64,000 nt of DNA from Blasia pusilla. Taxonomy: Eukaryota > Marchantiophyta > Marchantiopsida > Blasiales. Both the position numbers and the translations under genes were made by a program. The notes beneath the pieces were generated by a model. The model was not told the origin of the DNA and ran no database searches. It saw nothing but the letters and a program-made list of their open reading frames with translations. Positions 43,991 through 54,720 of this stretch are shown here, piece by piece. The stretch spans positions 34,224,001-34,288,000 of the forward strand of contig CM114273.1 of assembly GCA_050084515.1 (NCBI GenBank), in the 5' to 3' direction. Numbering within the stretch: position 1 is the stretch's first letter; the number at the start of each line of letters is the position of its first letter.

Positions 43991-46044
43991 TGACAGATTA
44001 ATATAATGCCCAATATTATCCACATATATTATATAATCCAACAACGACTCATTCTCCCCCTAGCTTAACCCTAAATCTACGTTAACTTCGAAACCTACTT
44101 CCCAACCATGTTTAGAGCTCGAACTTACTTCTTTCATTACACTAACAATATTCGTCAGGTGGCGCCCACCAGGACTCGACGACTTCACAACAAGCAAAAA
44201 GGGGGGAACCGGAATCGTGGCGTCTTTACCGGCCTTTGTCTCTAAATTATTATTCTTTTTTTAATTATATAAAATAAATGTAGAAAAAGGATGGAAACCT
44301 ATACGATACAAAAGAGGGGCCCGATTCTATTTGTCTCCAAATAGAATCAGGCCCCCTCGGGCAATACGTAGAACGCTTTTAAAAGAAGCACATTGAAAGC
44401 ATACGTCTTATCTCTGGCGGTGATTTAGGCCACCATGGGGGATTTCAGAGACACTCCTAAACCAACCACAACTATGAGTTAGAGACGCCCAAGGGGTGTT
44501 TCTTGCGAAGGCTCGGGAGATAAGCATCGGGTGTTATTAATAGAGACTCTATTAACAAATTACTAAAGTGTTGTCCGTTGCCCTCCTTTACACGGATGAC
44601 ATTCAATTTTTAAAAGAAAATAAATAAATGATTTATTAAGGGTTTTTTATTCATTCAATTTATATTTTTTTATTGTCGATACCAAATAAGCTTTTGAAAA
44701 AAAAGGTGTATTGGAAGAGGAGCCAATCTCTAACCCCATCCTCGGTTGTTATTATGTTCTTGAAGATAGTCCCTATAATGACTTTCAAATTTTCATTTTG
44801 AAAATAATTCCAGAAATGTAGGTCTAATTACAATGAAACTGAGACAAAGTGCCTCCGGTTGATTTTTAAGCCTTACGCCAATGAAGGGTTTCGTTATTAA
44901 ATATTAGATCCGAGTAGAAAATTAGTAAAAATACATATAACCTGGGTTAAGGAGAAGAGAGAGTTTTTTATTGCAGCTCAGATCCGAGTAAAAAGAGAGT
45001 AAACGGTGATTAATTTGCGCATTCATGGATAGTAAATGATGAGCTTGCCAAAAGCGGTAAGATTTTCACTTTGGATTTATAAGACTCTAAAAAAATCCCC
45101 TATTCACGTTTTCATGAATTTCAGAATGTAAAAGATGCACCTGTATCGACTTACCAACCATCATGAAAGATACCTTCCTAGTCGATGAAAGTGCAACGAC
45201 GATGGGTACTCCCTTCACCGTGTACAAAAGCACAAAACACCGTGCGCGACCTTTAGGGTTTAAAGGTGACCCTAAAGGCGACCTTTACATTATCTCCCAG
45301 CAATACAGAACTGTACTTCGTACAAGTTATCAAGTCATGATGGGGACCTTTTCAAGACGAAATGCTTTTTCCGCGGTTAAGCAACATATTTTTATATACT
45401 TGAGAAATCACTCTGTGGTACAACAGGAGATGTAGATGAATCTCGAAGATAATCTTTAGCACATTTATGCGTGAGCTACATATATATTTATGTCCAGCGA
45501 TTCTAGCGGCTGCTGAGCGACTAAGCAGGCAGTCTATGACATTTTGGCTCACAGCCAGCTTAAATGTCACATCTGTATTCTTATGGTGCGACATTTATTG
45601 GCCATGGAACCTTCGGAACTAACTCTAAAGCAGACCCAGATCTAACGAAGTTATTGAAGCGATGTTTTTCGGTATTCCTACTGGACGTGGTATAAGTAAA
45701 ATATCGAGGCTAAGAAAAGACATGCAGTAGGCGCCATTACCAGTTACCTTATGCTCATCATGAAGCCGAGGCAGGCCGGCCACTTAGCGGACACTGAAAT
45801 AGCATATGCATAGAATCCAATTTCATAGTTGTAGGCCCTTATTATGTTATCCTCTGAGCACCTACTTCCGCACACAACTAGAAGATAGTAGGGGCGATTG
45901 TGCGAGACCTTACTTGGAAGATCACATCGTCCCTACAAGGTATTGATACGGGAATTATAAGGCGAATGATATCATGCTTCCTGTAAGGTTCGCCCTTGAA
46001 GACCAATTTTCCGAGAATAACAAGCGCTGTTACCAATTTAGCGA
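43991..46044. other. No gene recognised
   Basis: AT-rich to about 45.1 kb, then more mixed. A hairpin lies at 44,314-44,358. A short palindromic repeat of CGACCTTTAGGG/CCCTAAAGG occurs near 45,248-45,285. No frame resembles a known protein. Confidence 0.45.
44314..44358. repeat. Hairpin, 11-bp perfect inner stem
   Basis: GATTCTATTTG (44323-44333), loop TCTC, CAAATAGAATC (44338-44348). An outer GAGGGGCC/GGCCCC(C)TC stem is nearly complementary. Confidence 0.8.
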
Positions 46045-46517
46045 TCAATCATTACCGTTGTATTCGCACAAACCGAATGCGCAGTTTCCTCGCTCGGATT
46101 TGCCATTCACTGTTCTCACACAGACAACACCGCAACTGCCGCAGTTTGATCCATCACTCTTGGTGTTCGTGCATTTTCCATTGCAACAAGTGTTATCCGA
46201 ATCGCACCTTGTGTTGCACCCACCGCAGAAACTGCTGCTAGTCCTCGTGTCGACGCAGTTGTTGACGCAGCAAGTCCTTCCTGGTGAATTTGGGTCACTG
46301 CAGATTGAAGGGTTTGCAGAGCACCCAGGGCTCTTGGTGGTGGAGGTGGTGGTGGAGGTGGTGGCGGAGGAGGTGGCGATGGTGCTTTTGGAGGAGGAGG
46401 AGGGGGTACCTTGGGAGGAGGAGGTGGCGGACTCCGTCCTTCATCTCCTTGTGCTGTCACTGCAATCACGAGAGCTGCAGCGAGCATCAGCAATCCCAGC
46501 ACTGTGGTGGACTTCAT
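46045..46517 (-). pseudogene. STIG1-like gene, copy 4, frameshifted in its polyproline tract
   Basis: From the ATG at 46,517 the frame gives a clean signal peptide (MKSTTVLGLLMLAAALVIAV-TAQ) and a linker of about 30 residues made almost only of Pro with a few Lys/Ser (SPPPPPPKVPPPPPPKAPS…). The same frame then runs into a Cys-poor sequence ending at 46,116. In the frame offset by -1/+2, the complete 16-Cys STIG1 domain is present: GCSANPSIC, RTCCVNNCVD, FCGGCNTRC, NTCCNGKC, NCGSCG-VVC, CAFGLCEYN, with its stop at 46,045-46,047. The break lies in the (CCN)n run at about 46,337-46,400, consistent with a 1-bp loss or 2-bp gain by slippage. Either it is a recent pseudogene or there is a base error in the assembly. 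I see no GT-AG intron that would rejoin the frames. Confidence 0.85.
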
Positions 46518-47917
46518 CGCTTAGGAGAGGAGCTCGAAGAAGATGGAAGATGACGGAGGTCGGATGACCTCGAGCACCTTACTCGATCCGCATAAAACCC
46601 TGAGGATCCCTCCCACGGCGACAGAGCTCCAATGCGCAAAGCAGGAATTTATCTCTACCTGATTCGCTCGTACATCGATATGTCCACGTAAACTCCCGGA
46701 CTAGGGAAGAGCTAGAGACCTCGACTTGGAGGAGATCTATGGTAGGAGGACCAGGCGCTGGTGATTTTACTATGCCGGAGAAGATCCCTTTAAACGATCT
46801 GGTGCTCTTCGCTCCGTGGCGACCGCCATTCGAGTCAATCTCATATGCCGATGGAGCATCCCTCCACTCAGCCGCCAAGCGTTCGTACGTACATTCGCTT
46901 AGCGACGTGCTCTCGAATTGGAACGATCGAATTACCCCTAAACCTGGAGCGGACACCAGTCGCTGCATGCGCACAATTGCCTAGAGGAATGAGATACGTG
47001 CCCATGTACAAAGGTTACGAACTCGGCATGCGGCACTTTGTAGTCTCCTCACCTGATTCGCTGGGCATATCGATGTGAGACGTTCTGACGTCGTCGACGT
47101 GACCACGCACTCATACGTCTACGCCACCTGCGGCTATGCCTACCTTTCGCGTGCTCCGACAAGAATGACCTACATAACGCAAACTAACGCAATCCACTTC
47201 AAATAACCCCTTTTTTTTACGGGCAATCCCCATCTTTTGGGAAGCCTCCCTTCTTTCCTTGGTCCCGCCGCATGCGGTCTGCGGTCGACTTTCCTAATTT
47301 CCGATAAAAATCACGTAATAACTTTTGAGATCTTAAAAAATACTATTAAGAAAAGAAGAGATTAATGATGCTTCGAATAAATTCTTAAAAAAATCGACCT
47401 CCATTTGCAAATTCTCAATACGTTTTGCTAGTAAATTAGAAGCCTGTAGGTACGTACCGATCACATGAGCACGTGCTCGGAATCCGTCGGTAATTAGATT
47501 CATTTTCGGGTCGGTGGGTGGAATCAGTGTCCATGAATATATCGAGTGCGCGAGTTAGACAGTGGAACAACACGTTCAGGATGGATTAATCCACGCCTGT
47601 TCCCCGTTTGGTGTCTCTCTATACTCAGCTGGACGGCGGCACACAGTGGAACGCCGAGAAACCTAGAATGCACCTGAAATTTCACCGGGGACGAGGGGTT
47701 TTCGTACGTTTACTCTGTACGTGATATGCTCGGCGGTGAGTTGTGCCGGCTACACGTTGACTGCGTGGCAGGTGCCGTATACGGCTTTGTCCTCTCTGCA
47801 TAGTCGTAAATGCCGCGAGGACAACGTGGAACTGTACAGTCGACAAAAGGCATCCACGTGATAAAATATTTCCTCGAACAAATATGACATTTACGTCTCT
47901 ACTCTGTGTAAGTGACA
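46518..47917. other. Upstream region of STIG1 copy 4; no other gene
   Basis: GC-richer than the surroundings up to about 47.2 kb. The open frames on both strands at 46.58-46.98 kb have no recognisable features and probably reflect composition. 47.2-47.9 kb shows nothing. Confidence 0.45.
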
Positions 47918-48009
47918 GTAGTAAGGTGCACGGGTGAAACAAGGGTAAATATATAGTGAAGATATATTTTACCAATTTTATTTTATTATTTTTATATATT
48001 ACATTTTTG

Positions 48010-51000
48010 TGTAGTTTATTTATTTATTTATTCAATATTTTCAAGGGTGACGTGGATAAAATTTCTCTAAATAATGTTGCAGATAATTGACCATGAAAAA
48101 ATATAACAGTAGACAAATAAATGTTAACATTTTGCAAAAGTTTGATCTTGTGACTTATTAATAATCCTAACAAAAACCGGTCTAACAGGAAATTGAATCC
48201 TACGCAAATCAAATGGCAAAACAAAAATATGACGTAATCAATCGAATACGTGAAATAAAAATATGATCTCCAATATTTTTCCCATTGATAATTTCAGCAT
48301 CGATGTAATGTCAGCATAAATCCACGAATCACCAATCTTGTCCGGTTTTTTTGTCCATGTGACCCATTCATGTTTTGTAAGAATATGATTGGTGCACCAA
48401 TCTTCAAACACAAACGATAAGGAGGAAGTCCAGAAAGCAAGCATATGTTCAAGAATTCGGTTGGGTAGATATCACTCATTCCCTCATTTGGAATAGAGTC
48501 GACGCTAAGGTAAATATGCTCCTATACACGATATATAATGAATTAGTGAGAAATGGAAATATTAGTATCAAAACTTCCAAAAAACATATTGATAGAAGTA
48601 CAAATGAGAGAAGTCTAAAGGATTATCTCTCCGGGGAACCGAGACGTAACGTCTGCATTTATGTCGTCAACATCTTTATTTCTCAGAGTCAAAATAGTTG
48701 TATCTCTTAAGAAATCAATGTCATGGAATCGGCTAAGAAAATTGCCATAGATCAAATCAATAAGATCACATATTTTGTTATTGTTAGTAACAATTTCAAA
48801 TCGTAATAGTATAAATTCTTCTCCCAAATGAGGGTGTAAAAGTACACGACCCTCTCCTACTTCCAATAACCAATCAGCAAAAGCTTGTTGTTCATCACGC
48901 AAATGACCATCCAACCTTTGAACTCTCATGTTTGTTTTCAACTTCATGACCCTTACATTAGACCAAAGAGATGATCTCTGTATGGTGGCTTGGATGATTT
49001 ACGGTCGATCTCCATCACGAACAACATGCAACACTTGACAAAAATCACCACCAAATACCATAAGTTTTCCACGAAACGGTAATTGCCATAATTCATCCAA
49101 AATAAATCCATGATATCTTGTAAGGTTCGATTCACGGCCTCAAAGGCATGACGATGAGCCATAGGTGCCTCGTCCCATATAATGAGCATCGCCTCACGGA
49201 TCAAGCGCGCTCCATCACTATCGACCAATAAACTACCAGCAAAAAAGGAAGCTGAAATAATTTGAATAATTAAAAAAATATTTGGACTATTAACAAAATT
49301 TAAGCTAATTAAGACAACTTATGGTACTTACTTGCAAGTAGTGCTTTCATGAAGATTAATGGGAATCTTGAAGCGTGAATGAGCAGTACCTCCTCCGTCT
49401 AACAATAGGGAAGCTATACTAGATGATGCTACAGCCAAAGCTATACCTCTAACGCTCCTTACACTTGTAAGAAGAAGATTATATAAAAATGTTTTTCCAG
49501 TTCCACTTGGACAATCGATGAAAAAAACTTTTGGAGATGGTGGAGCATTCGCGCATATTTGATCAAGCTCATCATGTATATCGTCCCATATCATGCGTTG
49601 TCCTTCGTTTAGACACGCTTCTCCCAATTGCACTTGCTCAAATAATTCTTCCGTGTCATATGATAGCTCTTGTTCCTCCAAATATGAGTGTGAATGAAGG
49701 CTTTCGAAATTAGATTGGGGTAGGTCTAGGAAGTCAGATACTCTCTTTTCTTGATCTTGTAAATAATAATGGACTTCCAATAATACCGTATTAATGATAG
49801 CATCATCAACAACAAGGTTATGAATTCCTATTTTCTGTAATGGAAGAGTTAAAAAAAAGGTCAAAATTATGATTAGTATGTTGGACTCTCAATATAAGTG
49901 AGATGGAAAACGTTACGACTATTAGGAATAAAATGGTTTTGTAGGAGTTACAATATTGGATTCTTACTTCACGTCGTTCATATAAGAGATCTTCAACCAA
50001 CGGAACCAAGAACTAATTCCATAATATTGCAGGTTGAGCAGGTGTTTTGTAAGCTAGAATAATTGCAAAGAGACGGCATAGAGAAGAACCCGTACGGACC
50101 ATGGAAGCTTCTTCAAAGCAAGTAAACACCTCCCTATCATCCTCAAGAAGTCCTAATTGGATGGCAGCCTCCTTGAATGTTGGACATAATATCCCATGAA
50201 CCGTTCTCAAACATTTGTATGTAGTTGCTCCTCGAACATGATGGAGTAGTAATCTCAACCAATGTCGTTCTCCTTCAACTATGAAAAAGTGAGAAAAATG
50301 AGCTCATCTATCTATATATAAAAGAAAATGGGTGAGGTTGATATATAAAAAAGAGCAAATGTATATAAAGAATTTCTAAGTTTTTACCTAGATGAGTAAG
50401 GTATAAGCGGCCAATGGGATGGCCACAATCATTAAATTTTTTCACCCTATGAATCTATCTCTTGTTACTCCAACAATAATATGAAGGGAAATCTATATAT
50501 AGATATTGTCGAGCAGTGGAGTTAGATAGATTAGTTGCAAACCATTGGGTCAGAGTTATCTCTCTATTTATTTGCAAAATATTTTGAGGAGCGTCAACAT
50601 CATTGAAGTAGACTATTTGTTGCTCCGGACGATGAACTGCTAATCTCACAATACTTGGAAGTTCAGCATGTAGAGAAAACTTGAAGAGACGCCAACACGC
50701 TTTTGAAAAAGATATATATCTGGAAAAATAAGAATTTCAAGTATTCAAATTAGGAGAATGAACATGAAGGATAAGAAATAGAATGGAATGCATCATATCA
50801 ATAAAGTAGCGGAATCATACCTCGCATCAAGATATGATGTTGTCTCGTCAATAATGTCAATTTCATTGGATGTATCCGTGTCCTTTGACAACTTAAATAA
50901 CACTGCATTAGACCCCTTATAGACATATTTGTATAAGTACTTGACCGCAGAAACACTACTTGTGATTTCAAGATTAATGTGACAATCAAAGAAGGTGCAT

Positions 51001-54000
51001 AACATAGGATTGTAGAGCACAACCCAACGATTATCCAATGAATGTTGGCTCTTAATTATCGCCATTCCATTCTCCAATCTACAAAAACACAATAACAAAT
51101 CATAAATATGCTTTCCAATGCTACAACGACATCATACGTCTTACAATAATAAAGATAAGACAAAATTAAAGGATCCTTACCTACGATAGATCAGATAGCC
51201 ATCTTCCGTCTTTGTAGTGTTGGCCGCAAAAGCCTTATGATAGCCTTTGGTGCACTTTTTGGTTTCCTTATCCATACATGGTGTATTTGGATTTAATGGT
51301 CCACATGGCCCATGAGCCATGCAATTAGCAACAATAGAATACAACCTTGGATGGGTAGATTGATCAAGGATTTCTCCTGAAATAATACGATCATAATCAT
51401 GAGTGGTATGTGGTTTATCCTCCCGTCCTAATCTAATAAGAACGTGCACATGCGGCAAACCTCTTTTTTGGAATTCCACCACATGGATGCATCTTGCAAC
51501 TCGTCCCAATATCTGCTTCTTGATGATAAGCCTTAATGACTCTTTCTTTTTCTTCTCAAAAACCTGTACGACCAAATCTAGTCGGTTTGCAGCCGATTGA
51601 CCAGCTAATAAGGCTAATGTAATCTCCTGCCATTTTGGATTGTATTTCATAGTCAAAAAGTAGTCTGGCTTCCCCAAATGTCTTACAATTGCCATGGCAT
51701 CTTGATACAATTGATGCATGTGACGCGGCCCTCCAGTAAAAGAAGAAGGTAATATAATGCGCCTCCCAACCCTCCGCCTATCCACATCATATCGATGCAT
51801 GGCATCCTTTACATCTTGGTATAATTTAGCCCTTAACTCCTTTTGATTCAAGCGAACCCATGATAATCGTTGCATCTCTATAGTTACATAGAGATCAACC
51901 ATATATTCTTGAGTAAGTCGACCAAACCGCAAGAACCGATTGTCATCTTCGCCTCCAATCCGTATTTGAAGTCGAAAACATGCAAATTGCAAGACCATAA
52001 CACTCTTTTTTTTTCTTTCCTAAAAAATATCACCATCAACTCTTTCCTCATCCATCCAATCTTCTAAAGGTTCCACGTGTCCCTCCTCATGAATAATCCG
52101 GCCCAATCGTTGGGATTCTCTATGACCTTCAATCCTCCCCAAGGGTATTCCAGGATGCCAACCTGCTTCACCATAGATAAATAGTAGAACAAAATGTAGT
52201 GGAATATATTCTTCATTGAGGTCTAATATATGCTTCACTCCTCCTCCATGTAGTCGTACAATTATATCACGATGGTCAACATGTTCACTACCATCACCCG
52301 ACAATATAGCCGCAACCTCATAAGCAATTGGTAAATTATAACGCTTAGCATCGAGACCTCTCTTACTTGCCTTGAGGATGATCTGCATATTAAAGGTCAG
52401 TTGCTTCATATGCCTTATGACAAAAGATCTTCACATATGGGTTGTATTCATGTAACATGTCTTGTAGCCCTCTCAAAATATGTATATTAAGATCAGAAGA
52501 TCTAGACATAACTCTTTCACAATTCTCCAATTCATTTGCGGTATCATGGATGTAGAGTTGAGCAAACTGGGGATGACCCCCCATATCAGGATATAAGGAT
52601 CCAATAGAATGATAGATCCCGCCTTTGACCCTAAAGTGTCCAGTGCCACCTATTTGTTCACTTACGTGCACTCCAGTAGAGGCAAGTTGAACCGCATAAT
52701 TGTAAGCTCTAGCATGTGTAAGAAAATGAAGACTTTTAGGACCAACACATGAAATCAAGGATTTCAGAAATTGAGGAGACGATTTTAAGAGGGGTAAATG
52801 TATTCTCCCATTGCCACAACACATGCCATAAGGTGAGTCACTAATCTTTCAGCCTTTCACCCTTTCACATTTCCAATATAAAGCAAGACATGATGGGCAT
52901 ATCTCTGTCATATAACCCAATGTATGACGATTGTTGACATGATTCAAACTCCTCTGTAGTCTCAACTTTCTAATATCATTTTCTTGGAAATTTGGTTTTC
53001 TTGCAAGATTCAATAATGTATTTAATCTTACAATCCTATCAACAACAGAAAACGGAGGAATCTTAAAAGCATTTTGTATAGTGGCACTTTCTGGAGATAA
53101 CACAACTCCATTAATGGTAGAAGACAAAGGATCTACTCTTGACCTTGCTTCATCCTTGGAACGAGGAAGAGTCAAAGAATTCTCAACAACTTCATGTTGA
53201 AACAGAATCGGAAGAGTGATAGGTAACTCAACTTCTGGTATCATATAAGTAGTTGGCCTTGTTTTAGATATATTCTCGATAACTTCATGGAGTGCACTAT
53301 CACGTAACTCTTGTCTTGGTGATGCATGTATCTGATCTGTGGATGGAAGATGAAATTCTTGATTTTCTCCTACCATTCCTCCATCCTCATTAAAAGGCAT
53401 GCGAAAACATCAATATATTACATAATATATACAAATTAAAAATGAGCAATCAAAGATTTTTAGCGAGGATGTAAAAAGTTAGATATGTACCTCATGGATT
53501 GAGTACCAATAGCCATAAGCTCTTCATTTGAAGTAGTTGGAATACTTTGAACTACCATCGCAATCTCAACTTGACCATGAAGCACTTTCCTTCTTTTTCT
53601 ATACTCTCGATAATAACACCTCTTTTCTTCTTTCAAGGCTTCCATTTTTTCAGCACGAATATCACGTTTTTGTTTTTGGACCTCGCCACGTAGAACCTTC
53701 CGAAAATCACGTACATCCATAGGATTCAATGGAATGGGAAGTCTGAAACAATACAGAAATGTTAAGAGCAATGCACTGACTTAAATTAAAAGGGAAGATT
53801 ATGAAGAGTGGAAATGTGGATATGCTAAATGATTGTCAATTTTGCAAACCTATGTTGGAGATGTTTTGGGAAGGAATTCATCTTCAACATGTGCTTTTTG
53901 AGCTAATATTTCCTTGCAACGTGCACGCCTTTTTTGTTGTGCGTTCAGACACATCAATTTTTGAAAGTCACGCAAATGTGTCGGATTTGATGGAATAGGA

Positions 54001-54246
54001 AGTCTATGCAAAAATTCCAAATTGCATCATTTTACTATATACATACAAGACATGGGATGTAAGGCATATTGTGGAAATGGAAATACATTTCTTCCATTGT
54101 TCTCCCAAAGAAAGGTGCTTACATCAGAGAAGTGTTCTTCAATTCTTCGATTTGACTCCTTGAATTTTGTTGTAGAATTGGTATATTTGTGATAACTTCT
54201 AGCGGCCGTCTCTCCACGTTCAATAATAATCCATCTCCACTCGCCA
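48010..54246 (-). pseudogene. Helitron Rep/helicase gene with introns, interrupted
   Basis: A possible first exon starts ATGGCGAGTGG at 54,246. Zinc-binding-like CPSCLALYWKC is near 52,890. The Helitron N-domain follows (GNGRIHLPLLKSSP, IYHSIGSLYPDMGGHPQFAQ, RDIIVRLHGGG). In the HUH Rep, NPKW precedes GLPHVHVLIRL, whose two histidines are at about 51,444-51,452, and the two-tyrosine motif KYLYKYVYKG is at about 50,919-50,939. In the helicase, Walker A CPSGTGKT is at 49,490-49,513 and Walker B IIWDEAPM at 49,160-49,183; the C-terminus is badly decayed by 48.0 kb. GT-AG introns rejoin conserved blocks at 51,079-51,180, 50,720-50,820, 50,279-50,387, 49,835-49,967 and 49,233-49,331. In-frame stops (near 52,850 and 50,010) and frameshifts (near 52,390, 52,000 and 49,070) make it a pseudogene. 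Confidence 0.85.
53491..54003 (-). other. Two related 5' exons of the Helitron gene (LPIP-NP-RDF module)
   Basis: Putative exons 54,003-53,850 and 53,742-53,491 both start after a splice acceptor (…TAG or …CAG before ACTTCC) and encode LPIP-x-NP-x3-RDF followed by a Lys/Arg/Gln-rich helix (for example EVQKQKRDIRAEKMEALKEE). The first ends in a stop or at a donor, the second at a good donor (GAG|GTACAT). They look like a duplicated exon encoding a charged coiled segment ahead of Rep. I do not know a named domain for it. Confidence 0.5.
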
Positions 54247-54720
54247 TCTACATTATACACCACAAAACTACTTATTAAGAATTGAAAAAAATTCATGTAA
54301 AATAGTAGAGTAACACAATGATGAAAATTAAATGGGAAATATGAGGAAAAAATTAGATGAGATAAGGAAAAAATGTAAAGTGCGAAAAAAAGAGAGAAAG
54401 AGAATGAAAAATTTGCGAGCTAGACATAAACCAATTTTAGAGGAAGATTTTAAAAGAAAAATTTTAAGAGAAAGAGAAAGAGAAATTAATGTTTTTTTTT
54501 ACAAAAGAAGAAGAAAAAAATATGAAGTTATTTTAGTTGGGATGTTTAAGAAAAATTGAAAAAATATGAAAAAAATTTGGTGGGAAGAGGAAAAAAAGGA
54601 AAAAGGAAATCCGGGAGAGAAATTCGGAAAAAAAAATCTTATTTGAAAAAATCATATTAAAAAATGGGATTTAAAAAAAAATTTATTTAATATAAGCACC
54701 ATCGAACCTACTACTGAACC
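54247..54720. other. Purine-rich leader of the Helitron region; no gene
   Basis: The plus strand is A/G-rich (AGAAAGAGAAAGAG runs), so the minus strand is C/T-rich just upstream of the Helitron ATG, as in plant 5' leaders. The plus-strand frame at 54,332-54,559 is a Lys/Arg low-complexity artefact. Confidence 0.45.

Larger units (their letters stand above)
47918..54300 (-). mobile_element. Large autonomous-type Helitron (decayed), 3' end at 47,918
   Basis: The minus strand carries Rep and Pif1-type helicase in the order expected for a Helitron, then a 3' end CCCGTGCACCTTACTAC followed by T at 47,917, matching the family termini at 41,287 and 25,242. The hairpin is weak here. The 5' end (TC…) is not identified; it should lie just above 54,246. 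The core coding region is described separately. The DNA is AT-rich, unlike the flanking STIG1 locus at 46 kb. Confidence 0.75.

Noticed and set aside
45974-46567. 197-aa plus-strand open frame
   Set aside because: It is antisense to STIG1 copy 4; its openness comes from the GGT/GGA repeat opposite the polyproline codons.
46579-46974. 131-aa minus-strand open frame upstream of STIG1 copy 4
   Set aside because: No domain, signal peptide or homology is recognisable; it overlaps plus-strand frames of similar length, as expected from composition.
50311-50335. TCTATATATAAAAGAAAATGG preceded by A, resembling a Helitron 5' end on the plus strand
   Set aside because: It lies inside the 109-bp intron (50,279-50,387) that rejoins conserved Helitron coding blocks, and no matching 3' hairpin with CTAG follows. 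Treated as intron sequence.
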